Shown: positions 33,672 to 44,531, numbered from the stretch's first letter. The stretch is 64,000 nt of DNA from Cryptomeria japonica (GCF_030272615.1 NC_081410.1:508361942-508425941); one strand, 5' to 3'. Translations and numbers: made by a program. The notes: generated by a model not told the origin, from the sequence alone.

Positions 33672-34241
33672 TTAAACACCTCTCTTTGATGCATCCACTC
33701 TAGCTTTCACTTTTTGTGAGGTATCTTGAAGAATCTTTCTCACTTGCTCATGAACTTCCTTCATTGATTGAGCCATGTCATCCATTGTACCACTCTTTTT
33801 CTGCATGTTACCAAGATCCCTTTGCTCCATGACACCCCTTGGGTGCATACCATAAACAATCTCTAAGGGACTCTTACGAGTTGACCTATTAACACTATCA
33901 TTGTATGCAAATTTTGCCTGATGAATGAGCTGATCCCAACTTTGGCCATATTCCTTTGTCAAACACCTTAAGAGGTTTCCAAGAGTCCTATTTACCACCT
34001 CATTTTGGCCATCAGTCTGTGGGTGATAAGATGAACCAAAAGAAAGATTAGTACCCAATCTTGTCCATAATGTCTTACAAAAATGGCCAAGAAACTTAAC
34101 ATCTCTCTCAAAAACAATGCTAGAAGGTAAACCACCGATTCTAATCACTTCCTTGAAAAACAAATAGGTTATATGACTAGCATCATGTGTAGTCTTGCAA
34201 GGAATAAAGTGTGCTATTTTACTAAATCTATCCACAATCAC
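33672..34241 (-). pseudogene. Gypsy E integrase core (left of Copia D)
   Basis: The core continues with 'VDRFSKIAHFIPCKTTHDAS', 'FLGHFCKTLWTRLGTNLSF' and 'YHPQTDGQNEVVNR'. At the place of the second catalytic Asp it reads Phe-Glu-Arg-Asp where relatives have Ser-Asp-Arg; the Glu is exactly 36 positions before the final catalytic Glu. So the triad is D-E-E and the enzyme is probably inactive, apart from the Copia D insertion. Confidence 0.88.
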
Positions 34242-34707
34242 TGTTGGTATTTTGGTATGGTTTTGTCATTGATGTCAACACCTACTGAAAACTAGCACTT
34301 AGAGATACAACAACATTCACCGACAAGCAAGTAACTATTGCACAGTTACTGATATATGGTTCACCGACAGGATATAATGTTCACTAGTATCTAGAATGAT
34401 ATGGTAGACACTTGGTAATGTCAAAGACATCATGTGGACACTTTGTTTTGAAGAATTAATCATTGGTATATTCATATTTGCATATTTGCTTTTACCAGCA
34501 AATAGGTCCAGGTTATCTAGGGTTACACCAGCAGGTTTATCTTTTCCAGATCAGCATGGCACGCTATGGAGATGATTTATTATTGATGTAAATGCATTAA
34601 GTCGACATGTTTAATCGGTTATTGCATCGGATATTATATTGTATGTAAAATGTTTTTATTGTAATATCTTGTAGAGCTGACCTACTAAAATTGGTCTTAG
34701 GGTATGG

Positions 34708-34714
34708 TATAAAT
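34708..34714 (+). promoter_or_regulatory. TATA-box candidate in 5' LTR of Copia D
   Basis: TATAAAT within GGTATGGTATAAATG, identical in the 3' LTR at 40292-40298. Its position in the middle of the LTR suits the start of transcription. Confidence 0.5.
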
Positions 34715-35252
34715 GTAAGATCTTATTTGTAAGATCAAGTGTGGAATGTGAAAAAGAATTGAGTAAAGGTATATGCGAGATCAAGCAGAGGTATACATGA
34801 AGACATCATTTGAAGGTGAAGCTAGGTTTTTGTATGAGCATATCAGCATTACACTAGTATTGAATCCAGCATATGAAGATGCTATTTTGTGCAGTACATT
34901 CTTATTGGATTTAACCATCCAACTGTAGTCAATGTGACTCCCATTTTGTGTTTGAGTAGTGAGCTCTAGGCTATTGGCCTTTCTGCATGTGCAGACCCCA
35001 TTTACGTACACTTACTATCTACAGTAGTATCATCTGATTGTGGGTAAGGTTTCCCACTATGGTTTTTCCCCTTACAGGGTTTCCACATACAAATATTGGT
35101 TTTATGTGTTGTGAATGACTTTATGTTTGTGTTTCATGCATTAATCTTTATTGGTATAGCAATTTACTGTTAGCACTGTCTACCGGCATACTTAACTGGT
35201 TTACCAGTATTAAGCATTAAGTTGGTTAATTGGTTTTTGGTTTGGATTTATT

Positions 35253-35289
35253 AGACAACTGATTCACCCCACCCCCCTCTCAGTTGTCT
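35253..35289 (+). promoter_or_regulatory. U5-end hairpin of Copia D (5' LTR copy)
   Basis: AGACAACTGA (35253-35262) and TCAGTTGTCT (35280-35289) pair over 10 bp with a 17-base C-rich loop, 13 bases from the LTR end. The 3' LTR has the same arms (40837-40846, 40868-40877) and a longer C-run in the loop. Confidence 0.75.
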
Positions 35290-35304
35290 CTAGGACCTAA
35301 CAAT

Positions 35305-35317
35305 TGGTATCAGAGCC
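35305..35317 (+). promoter_or_regulatory. primer-binding site of Copia D
   Basis: TGGTATCAGAGCC, two bases after the LTR, complementary to plant tRNA-iMet. Confidence 0.92.
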
Positions 35318-35358
35318 AAGTCCTCTTTTGCAAAAGTTTAACAACTTGAGGAGATCCA

Positions 35359-36489
35359 ATGTCTACTAATTACTTCAGGAAGGATAGTCCTAAACTTGAT
35401 GGAACCAACTATGGGATATGGAAGATCAGAATGGAAACACATCTGAATTCCATTGGTAAAGACATCTAGAAAGTTACAAAGAATGGTTATACTACTGCTG
35501 TAGCTGGTCAGACTGCTCCAACTACCTTAGCTAAAGATGAAGAGAATGACTGCAAAGCAAGAGAAGCACTTTTGAGCACATTATCAAATCAACAAATCAT
35601 GGGATTATCAGATAGGTCTACTGCTAAAGCTATTTGGGATCATTTGGAAATACTAAATGAAGGAGATTCCACAATTAAGATTGCAAAACTTGAAAGCTTC
35701 CGAGTCAGGTATGAACACCTGAAAATGGAAGAAGATGAAAGGATTTTTGCTTTAATGGAAAGAGTAAATGAAATTGTTTTGGGTATTAAATGTTGTGGAG
35801 GAACTTTGAGTGAGGATGAAATTGTTTCAAAAATCTTAAGAGGTTTTCCACCGGCATATAAAATGAAGGTTACTATCATAAATGAGTTGAGAACAATGCC
35901 TAATACATCAGTAACTAGGGATACATTGATTGGAAAACTTTCAGCCTTTGAAATTGAGGAATTTGGTCCTGTTGCTACTATAAAAATTGATTTGGCCTTT
36001 AAAGCATCAACATCATCTACTCCATCATTTGACAAATCAGACTGGAGAGCCTTTTATGCAAGAGAACTTGAAGAAACCAGGAAGGAGAATGAAGAGCTTG
36101 AAGAACTTGAAGCACTATTTGCAAGAAAAATGCCAAAAGGTCTAGTAGGAAGTAAGTATGAAGGTAAAGAACCCTTTAAATGTATAAACTACAATAAGAT
36201 TGGTCATATGGCTTCAAGATGCCCTGATAGACATGTTAGACTAAGAGAAGAAGCAAAAAGAACATACAAGCCTAATCCTGAATATCAGAGATAGAGATTT
36301 AAGAAGAACAAAGATAAATCTTGTTACATTGCTGATGAAGGTGTGACTGATGATTCTGATGAGGATCCAGCAGACAATGGATGGGTTTTTGTTGCTATAA
36401 CAGAGGATCAACCGGCACCTGCTGCTCAACCGATAGAACAAGCCCTAGCAATTAAAGTTGAAACACGGGATGAATGGATCATTGACTCA
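35359..36489 (+). pseudogene. Copia D gag
   Basis: The frame from ATG 35359-35361 ('STNYFRKDSPKLDGTNYGIW') covers the UBN2-type capsid ('LEILNEGDSTIKIAKLESFR', 'EDEIVSKILRGFPPAYKMKV'), an acidic helix and a CCHC knuckle in which the second Cys is Tyr (CINYNKIGHMASRC). TAG codons at 35467-35469 and 36292-36294 break it. It was fused in frame to the protease. Gag forms the virus-like particle. Confidence 0.88.
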
Positions 36490-37755
36490 TGATGCTCAGA
36501 TCACATGACTGGAGACAAAGGTAAATTCTTGAACTTTGAAGAATACAATGGAGGTTTAGTAAGATTTGGAGATGACAAAGCTTGTTCAATCAAAGGTAAG
36601 GGTTCAATATCTCTTGATGGTAAGCATAACACTAACAATGTCTACTATATTGAAGGATTAAAGCATAATCTTTTAAGTATTGGTCAATTAGTTGAGAAGG
36701 GATTTCAGTTACAATTTAAAAATGGAAAATGCAAAATCATGAATAGAACTAGTTTGAAAATTGCAACTAGTAATCAGACTAGAGGCAATATCTTTCATTT
36801 GAATAACAGTGAAAAGGCATGCTTGATTGCACATATAGATGAAAGTTGGTTATTGCATAAGAGACTATGTCATGTAAACTTTGATTGCATGGTAAAAATC
36901 AGTACTTCTAAGGCAGTTAGAGATCTACCTAAAATTGTGAAACCTCAGAATACAATTTGTAAGGAATGTCAATTTGGAAAACAAGTTAGAGCTAGTTTCA
37001 AAAGTATTCCAGAAAATTCCAATAATGCTCTTGATTTAATTCACACTGATTTATGTGGTCTAGCTAGAACTAGAATCTTACAAGGTGATAGATATTTCAT
37101 GCTAATTATTGATGATTATTCTAGAATGTGTTGGGTTACTTTTCTTAGAGAAAAATCAGAAGCACTTGGGAAGTTCAAATTGTTCAAAACAATGGTTGAA
37201 AATGAAACCGGCAAGAAAATTAAATGTTTAAGATCAGATCAAGGAGGAGAATTCACATCTAAGGACTTTAATACATTCTATGAAGTGAATGGAATCAAAA
37301 GACAGTTATCAACACCTCAAACACCACAACAGAATGGAGTTGTTGAAAGGAAAAATAGAACTATCTTGGATGCAGCAAGAAGTATGTTGGTAGAAGCAAA
37401 TCTACCACATGTGTATTAGAGAGAGGCAGTTAGTACTGCTGTCTATACATTCAGCAAAGTTCACATCAAAGGTGAAACCGGTAAGACCCCTCATGAACTA
37501 TGGTTTGGTAATACTCCTACTCTTAAGTATTTCAGAATTTTTGGAAGTAAATGTTATATTAGAGGAGATGAGTATATTGGCAAATTTGATCCTAGAAGTG
37601 ATGAAGGAATATTTCTTGGTTATTCATCTAAGAGCAAGGCATATAGATGTTTTAATAAGAGATTGCAGAAAATTGTTGAGAGTACAAATGTAAAGATTGA
37701 TGAACAATTCAGAGGAACTTCAAGGTATATAGACTTTTAACCGGCAACAGAAATT
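36490..37755 (+). pseudogene. Copia D protease remnant and integrase
   Basis: The protease active site 'WIIDSGC' is destroyed: its Gly codon is TGA (36490-36492). 'SDHMTGDKGKF' and the rest of the small protease follow. Integrase then shows the HHCC finger ('LLHKRLCHVNFDC', 'CKECQFGK'), Asp in 'HTDLCG', Asp in 'RSDQGGEF' and Glu in 'NGVVERKN', with 35 residues between the last two. TAG at 37417-37419 replaces a conserved Trp and TAA at 37738-37740 lies in the linker to RT. Confidence 0.9.
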
Positions 37756-39512
37756 TTGACAAATGAATCTACACTGAATCCACTAGTACAGAATGAAGTT
37801 CCAGTTACTCCGGTATCATCAGAGGATTCCATAGTAGTTGAAAAACAACAACAAACTAAGACACCCCAGTATGTAAGATTGAATCATTCTGAAGATCAGA
37901 TAATTGGAAACAAATTTAAAGGAGTTATGACAAGAGGAAGATTGGCAAATGAAGAGGTATGTCTTATTTCTCAAATTGAACCATCATCAATCAATGAGGC
38001 ATGTGAAGATAAATTTTGGATTAAAGCTATGGAAGAAGAATTAGGACAAATTGAGAAAAATAATAATTGGACATTAGCTCCCCGGCCTAAAGATAAAAAT
38101 GTAATTGGAACCAAATGGGTATTTAGAAACAAACTTAATGAAGATGGTAAGGTTGTCAGAAATAAAGAAAGACTAGTGTGTAAGGGATATTCTCAGAAAG
38201 AAGGAGTTGATTACAATGAAACATTTGCACCGGTAGCCATAATTGAGGCAGTTATATTATTCTTGGCTTTTGCAACTCACAAGGACTACAAAGTTTATCA
38301 AATGGATATTAAATGTGCATTTTTTAATGGAGATCTTGAAGGGGAAGTATATATTGAACAACTTGATGGATTTTCCTTGACAGATGACAATGATATGGTT
38401 TGCAGGCTAAGAAAAGCTCTGTATGGATTGAAACAAGCCCCAAGAGCTTGGTATGCAAGGTTGGATAAATATATTTTAAAGATTGGTTTTACTAAAGGAA
38501 ATGCATATAGCAATTTATATTACAAAATAACTAATGATGACATCTTGAATATTGAAGTATTTGTTGATGATATAATCTTTGGAGGAGAAGAGGGATTATG
38601 TAAGGAATTTTCTATTAAAATGCAGCAAGAATTTGAAATGTCTATGATTGGAGAAATAAAATTCTTTTTAGGTTTGCAGATTTCACAGACTAATAAAGGT
38701 ATATTTTTGAGTCAATCCAAGTACCTGAAAGAATTGCTAAAGAAATTTGGGATGGAGAATTCTAAACCAGTAAGCACACCTATGACTACAAATGACAAAT
38801 TATCTCAAAGGGATGAATCTACACCTATTAATCCAACTAGATACAAATCTATGATAGGAGGTTTACTGTATTTGACACAAACTAGGCCTGATATTATGAA
38901 TGCAGTATGTATTGTTTCTAGATTTCAAAGTAATCCTAGGGAAAATCATGAATCAATAGTGAAAAGGATTTTCCAGTACTTACAAGGCACAACAAATCTT
39001 GGATTATGGTATCCTAGAGATGAAAATTTTGATCTATGTGCATACACAGATGCAAACTGGGTAGGAGATGTGGATGATAGAAAGAGCACCACTGGAGGAG
39101 CATTCTTTCTTGGAAAGAGATTAGTTTCTTGGTTGAGTAAGAAACAAAGTTGTACATCTTTATCAACAGCAGAATCAAAATATGTTGCAGCATCAACTAA
39201 CTGTACACAGGATTATGGCTTAAACAAATGTTGAAAGACATAAAGGTAAAATGCAAGGAAACCATTACTATATATTGTGATAACACTGCAGCAATTGATA
39301 TATCTAAGAATCCGGTATTACATTCTAAAACTAAACATGTTTCTATCAAACTGAATTTTCTAAGGGAAAAAGTTGAAGAAAAGGAGATAAAACTGGTTTA
39401 TGTGAATACTAAACAACAGCTTGTAGATATTTTCACAAAACCTTTGCCTAAGGAGACTTTGGAATATTTTAGAGATCAACTTGGACTCATACCACCACCG
39501 GTAGAGATTTAG
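37756..39512 (+). pseudogene. Copia D reverse transcriptase and RNase H
   Basis: A 492-codon open stretch holds RVT_2: 'EDKFWIKAMEEELGQIEKNN', 'GTKWVFRNKLNEDGKVVRNK', 'QMDIKCAFFNGDLEGEVYIEQ', 'LYGLKQAPRAWYARLD' and the box Phe-Val-Asp-Asp, plus the connection 'LGLQISQTNKGIFLSQSKYL'. RNase H follows ('CAYTDANWVGDVDDRKST', 'SLSTAESKYVAAS'). A frameshift at about 39215 moves the end ('YCDNTAAIDISKNPVLHSKT', 'DIFTKPLP') to another frame, ending at TAG 39510-39512. Apart from this shift it is the best preserved gene in the nest. Confidence 0.92.
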
Positions 39513-39846
39513 ACAGTTGATGATTGTCATCAACTGGTAGAATTAAAAATACAAATCTTTATTCCGGTCTTTGATGAGGAAGCTACTTCTCAGGGGGAGT
39601 AGTTGGTATTTTGTATGGACTTGAATTTTGTAGCTTTGGCATTTGATGTCAAAGGGGGAGAGATATCTATGGAAAAACACATTATCTTTTGAGTAGAGTT
39701 TGGTATTGAAAATAAATCTTTGGATAAATACATGTTGCTCCCATGGGGAGAAATTGAGATTGTTGATTTTTGATATTTAGCATTTCTGTTTTGGCACTTT
39801 GATGGTTTTTCCATCTTCTATTGACATCAATGCCAAAAGGGGAGAT
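39513..39846 (+). promoter_or_regulatory. 3' untranslated region and polypurine tract of Copia D
   Basis: AAAAGGGGAGAT at 39835-39846 abuts the 3' LTR. Upstream tracts CAGGGGGAGT (39591-39600), AAAGGGGGAG (39651-39660) and ATGGGGAG (39743-39750) look similar. The first is followed by 'TTGGTATTTTGTATGG', a near copy of the LTR start. Confidence 0.8.
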
Positions 39847-40888
39847 TGTTGGTATTTTGGTATGGTTTTGTCATTGATGTCAACACCTACTAAAAACTAG
39901 CACTTTGAGATCCAACAACATTCACCGGCAAGCAAGTAACTATTGCATAGTTACTGGTATATGGTTCACCATCAGGATATAATGTTCACCAGTATCTAGA
40001 ATGATATGGAAGACACTTGGTAATGTTGAAGACATCGTGTGGACACTTTGTTTTGAAGAATTAATCATTAGTATATTCATATTTGCATATTTGCTTTTAC
40101 CGGCAAATAGGTCCAGGTTATCTAGGGTTCTAGATCAACATGGCATGCTATGGAGATGATTTATTATTGATGTAAATGCATTAAGCCGACATGTTTAATA
40201 GGTTATTGCATCAGATATTATATTGTATGTAAAATGTTTTTATTGTAATATCTTGTAGAGCCGACCTACTAAAATTGGTCTTAGGGTATGGTATAAATGT
40301 AAGATCTTATTTGTAAGATCAAGTGTGGAATGCGAAAAAGAATTGAGTAAAGGTATATGTGAGATCAAGCAGAGGTATACACGAAGACATCATTTGAAGG
40401 TGAAGCTAGGTTTTTGTATAAGCATATCAGCATTACACTGGTACTAAATCTAGCATATGAAGATGCTATTTTGTGCAGTACATTCTTATTGGATTTAACC
40501 ATCCAACTATAGTCAATGTGACTCCCATTTTGTGTTTGAGCAGTGAGCTCTAGGCTGTTGGCCTTTCTAAATGTGCAGACCCCATTTATGTACACTTACT
40601 ATCTACAGTAGTATCATCTGATTGTGGGTAAGGTTTCCCACTGTGGTTTTTCCCCTTACAGGGTTTCCACGTACAAATATTGGTGTTATGTGTTGTGGAT
40701 GACTTTATGTTTGTGTTTCATGCATTAATCTTTACCGATATAGCAATTTACTGTTAACACTATCTACCGGCATACTTATCTAGTTTACCAGTATTAAGCA
40801 TTAAGTTGGTTAATTGGTTTTTGGTTTGAATTTATTAGACAACTGATTCACCACCCCCCCCCCCCTCTCAGTTGTCTCCGAGACCTAA
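39847..40888 (+). mobile_element. 3' LTR of Copia D
   Basis: TGTTGGTATTTTGG...AGACCTAA. The final CA of the 5' LTR (CCTAACA) is missing here, where the sequence runs into AAAAATGC of Gypsy E. Many transitions separate it from the 5' LTR, so the insertion is not recent. Confidence 0.92.
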
Positions 40889-41389
40889 AAAATGCTATCA
40901 AAACTAGCTTGAGTCTTAGGTAATCCTACCACAAAATCCATGCTAACACATTTCCAAGGCCTTGTAGGAATTGGAAGAGGCTGATAAAGACCAGTATTAG
41001 AATCGTTACCCTTTTGTTTCTAACAAACCATACATTTCTCCACATACCTTCTAATATCTCGCTGCATTTTGGGCTAGTAAGAGAAATGTTGCACCAACTC
41101 CAATGTCTTGTTGAGACCAAAATGTCCACTCAAACACCCATTGTGCTTTTCTTGAATCAGATTCTCCCTTATTGAGCTTTTAGGAACACATAGTTGCCCA
41201 CCTTTAAACAACAAACCAATTTGTAAAGTATAATTAGCATATTCACTATGAAAAGAATTATCAAATGCTTGGCAAACCTTATAGATGGCTGCAAAATCTT
41301 CATCATCGGGATACATTCCTTTAAAGCATTCTATGCCAATACTCTGAACTTGTACTTCCTGCACTATTAGAAGCCTTCTACTCAAATCA
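40889..41389 (-). pseudogene. Gypsy E integrase, N-terminal part (right of Copia D)
   Basis: The HHCC finger is visible ('EKHNGCLSGHFGLNKTLELVQHF', then 'CMVC' after stops), followed by '[14 protein letters not shown]', '[17 protein letters not shown]', which holds the first catalytic Asp. The frame stops at Copia D and continues at 34241 with 'VIVDRFSKIAHF'. Confidence 0.88.
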
Positions 41390-41759
41390 TCTGCTACTTT
41401 ATTGCATTTCCCTTTCTTGTGCTAAAGAGTAAAAGTGTATGACTGTAAGCACTCAACCCATTTAACATGCCTATGATTTAACTTATCTTGTGAATTCAAG
41501 AAACTCAAACCCTGATTATCTGTATAAACAACAAACTCCTTTGGAAGCAAATAATGTCTTCACTTTCTAAGTGATTTAACTAAAGCATAGAGTTCCAAAT
41601 CATAGGAAGAGTACTTCTTTTTAGCATCATTTAATTTTTCACTAAAGAAAGCTACAGGCCTATTATCCAGACTCAACCTAGCACCTACTGCAATATTAAT
41701 AGCATCACATTCAATAGTAAATAACTTGTCAAAACTAGGAAGTATAAGCATTCGTTGAG
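41390..41759 (-). pseudogene. Gypsy E RNase H
   Basis: 'LFTIECDAINIAVGARLSLDNRPVAFFSEKLNDAKKKYSSYDLELYALVKSLRK' gives the RNase H Asp and Glu positions. It continues past a stop at 41560 with 'HYLLPKEFVVYTDNQGL' and 'KVADDLSRR'. It removes template RNA in reverse transcription. Confidence 0.85.
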
Positions 41760-42839
41760 AAGAAACCTTGGTTTTGAAAAGTTCAAACCCCTTATTTATT
41801 GCATTTGTCCACTAAAACTTTACCTTAACTCCACCTTTTATAGTATCAAGCATTGGTGTACAAATTTCACTAAACCCTTTGATGGAATTCATGTAGAACT
41901 ATGCCAAGCCATGAAAACTTTAGACATCACTTGTTGTTTTGGGTGTAGGCCAATTTGTAATGGCTTCCACCTTGGTTTTATCCATTTTCAAATCTCCACC
42001 TAAGATCACAAAGCCAAGATAAACCAGTTCCTGTTTCATAAAATCACACTTTTCCAAATTGATTGTCAGCTGTTCAAAATACAATTTGTTCAAAACAATT
42101 CTAAGATACTACAAATGCTCTTCTTGAGTTTTACTGAAAATTAGAATGTCATCTAAGTACACCACTACAAATTCACTAATGAAATCATGCAACACTTCAT
42201 TCATGAGTCTCATGAATTTACTTGGGGCATTAGAAAGACCAAATGGAATAACTAGCCACTCATAAAGACCCTCATTTGTTTTGAAGGTTTTTTTCCATTC
42301 ATCGCCTTCTTTTATCCCGATCTTGTGATAACCACTTTTGAGGTCAATTTTTGTGAAATACTTTGCACCTCCCAAACAATCCATCAAATCCTCAATCCTT
42401 GGAATAGGAAATCTATACCTGATAGTGATTATATTAATGGCTCTTGAATCTGTGCATAATCTCCATGTACCTCCTTTCTTGGGTGCTAAAACTACAGGTA
42501 CTTCACAGGGACTTATGCTTTTCCTTATCAGATTTTGATCTAGGAGTTCTTGCACTTGTCTTGCCACTTCTTTGCTATTTTCAAGTGTCATCTTATAGGC
42601 TTCTTTTTTGGTAAAGAGGCTCCTGGTATGAATTCTATCTAATGGCTAATGGCCCTAGGAGGTGGTAAGATTGCAGGTGTTCCATCCCTTGTAATTTCTT
42701 TAAAGTTATCAAGTATTTGTTGCACTTCTTGTGATATTTTAACCTTCGTCTCCTTCTTTTCTTCCTTAGGTGTTACTATGAGTGAAAATCCCACTCCTTT
42801 ACCCTCTTCAAGTGTGTTAATAAACTCTTTCTCATTCAA
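41760..42839 (-). pseudogene. Gypsy E reverse transcriptase
   Basis: A linker (42639-42839) is followed by the RT core: '[30 protein letters not shown]', '[22 protein letters not shown]', '[15 protein letters not shown]', '[20 protein letters not shown]' and the catalytic '[12 protein letters not shown]' box (Tyr-Leu-Asp-Asp). The thumb and connection ('ELVYLGFVI', 'WPTPKTTSDV') continue past a stop at 42109 to about 41760. The catalytic aspartates are intact, but several stops and a frame change prevent expression. Confidence 0.88.
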
Positions 42840-43046
42840 TATCTAAATATTCTAATTCTTTGAACTACTGCCCTCTTTCTCTTCATTTATAGACTGAATT
42901 TTTTATGTAATACCATCCTTCTGAAATGAGTAGGAGTTCTTTTCACCATTATGTATGGCTTTCCTGTCAAATTGCCAATGTCTACCAAGAAGTAGATGGC
43001 AAGAATCCATTGGAAGAATATCACATAAGATCTTATCTTGATACCC

Positions 43047-43391
43047 TCATATGGTGAATTCTACCCATGTTTGTTCATTGACAAGAACATGTTGCTCCCT
43101 ATTCAACCATGTGACTCTATAGGGATGTGTGTGAGGGATTATTTCTAGTTTGATTTTACTCACTGTTTCTTCTGAAACTATGTTATCTGTGGATCCTAAA
43201 TCAATGACCACCTTGCATACCTTTCCCATGATCTTGCAATTAATTCTAAACAATGACCTTCTTTGAATAGGTTCCTCCTTGATTGGCTCCTTTAGAAAGA
43301 CTCTTCTCATCATCAAACTCTCACCATCTTCTGATGTTAAGCTCACTTCATGAGCTTTGCTTCTTGCGGCACTTTCTTGCACATTAATCAC
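43047..43391 (-). pseudogene. Gypsy E aspartic protease
   Basis: The retropepsin-like fold is recognisable in 'LFRINCKIMGKVCKVVIDLGS' and 'TVSKIKLEIIPHTHPYRVTWL'. The active site, normally Asp-Ser-Gly, reads Asp-Leu-Gly, a one-base change. It is in frame with the preceding knuckle region apart from a stop between them. Confidence 0.8.
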
Positions 43392-43412
43392 TTTTCTTTC
43401 ACCTCCTTGTGA

Positions 43413-44448
43413 TCAAGTGGGTTTCTCTGGACATTTGTAGGCAGGGTGCACCAACTTCTGACAGTTGTAGCATTTCAAGGTGGAGAAGTAGGACCCTCTT
43501 CCTGGTCCACTAGATCTACCTCTACGTGGGTTGCTAGATCCCCTTACTCTATAGCTTCTCTTGCTATATGAATCCCCACTTTTCTCAATAAGTTTGGATT
43601 CTCCTTCGGACCTTTGATCTCCTCTTCCACCAAAACTTCCTCTATAGCCTCTACCATCTCTTCCCCTACATCTTCCTCTATTGCTTTGCTCTTGCTTTTT
43701 CTTAATCATCTCTTCTACTTTGAGTGCTAGTTGATAACACTTGTGAATTGTTTGTGGACATAGAAAACTCATCTCTTCTTGTATGTTCCATCTCAATCTA
43801 TTCAAAAAACCTTGCTACTTTTATCCTCTCATCCTCTACTACCTTGGATCTCATGCATAGTTTTTGAAATTCTATAGTGTAGCTACTGACATCTAATTCT
43901 TTTTGCCTCAAGTTTTGTCTTTTCCTATGTAGTTGGATTTCATAGTCTTCGGGAAGATAAGTTTCTCTAATTTTGGTTACCATTGCTTTCTAGGTGGCTA
44001 TTGGTTGCTTGCCTTCTTACACCCTTTCCTTTTAGATGAACTTGCACCAAGTTAAGGCTGCCCCTCTCAACCTTGATTTTTCTACTTTAACCCTTTGTGC
44101 TTCAGTTATTCCATCACATTCAAAGTGGTTTTCCAGGCCTTCAATCCATTCTATGAGAGCATCAGGATCCATCTTTCCACTGAAAACAGCCACTCCCTCT
44201 AAGGTTTTACCACTCATGGCTCTCAAAGCCTTAAAGAATGGTTCTTGCTCAAGAACATGGTCAAGTATGGGAATCTCATCCTCTATTGCTACCATTTTGC
44301 CCTTATCTCCAACCTTATCATGGACTTCTTCAGTCTTAACTTCAGTTTCAACTAGTTTTGTTGCTAGCTACTCCAACCTCTCTCTGAGTGCTCTATTTTC
44401 TTCTTCTTGGTCTTCAACCTTCTTGGCCAACTTAGAATCAGTCACCAT
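43413..44448 (-). pseudogene. Gypsy E gag: capsid and CCHC knuckle
   Basis: From a likely ATG at 44446-44448 the frame gives a charged coil, a TAG, then the Retrotrans_gag region ('VAVFSGKMDPDALIEWIEGLENHFE', 'RLRGAALTWCKF', 'KIRETYLPEDYEIQLHRKRQN', 'QKELDVSSYTIEFQKLCMRS'). A frameshift near 43800 leads to an Arg/Gly-rich basic stretch and one knuckle 'CYNCQKLVHPAYKC'. The capsid packages the element RNA and the basic region and knuckle bind it. At least one stop and one shift inactivate it. Confidence 0.85.
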
Positions 44449-44515
44449 GTTTTCTTCTAAGGATTCTACTGATCCTAAGTCAATTTGTTTTCTCTTTTCA
44501 CCTGAATCTTACTCA

Positions 44516-44528
44516 GGCTCTGATACCA
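44516..44528 (-). promoter_or_regulatory. primer-binding site of Gypsy E
   Basis: The minus strand reads TGGTATCAGAGCC, complementary to plant tRNA-iMet, next to the 5' LTR. Confidence 0.9.
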
Positions 44529-44531
44529 CTA

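Larger units (their letters stand above)
34242..35302 (+). mobile_element. 5' LTR of Copia D
   Basis: TGTTGGTATTTTGG...GACCTAACA, followed two bases later by the primer-binding site. It has a TATA-like TATAAAT at 34708-34714. It carries a segment of about 21 bases near 34525 ('ACACCAGCAGG...') that the 3' LTR lacks. Confidence 0.95.
34242..40888 (+). mobile_element. Ty1/Copia retroelement D, nested in Gypsy E integrase
   Basis: 5' LTR 34242-35302, tRNA-iMet primer-binding site, gag-pol 35359-39512, polypurine tract and 3' LTR 39847-40888. It lies on the plus strand, opposite to E. The integrase reading frame of E resumes on both sides. Duplication ATCAC is visible on the left (34237-34241), but the right copy is missing together with the last bases of the LTR. 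It is the youngest insertion in this nest by position. Confidence 0.95.

Noticed and set aside
40926-41129. 67-codon minus-strand ORF
   Set aside because: It is an out-of-frame reading of the integrase N-terminal part; the true frame gives the conserved Met-Asp-Phe-Val-Val-Gly-Leu-Pro block.
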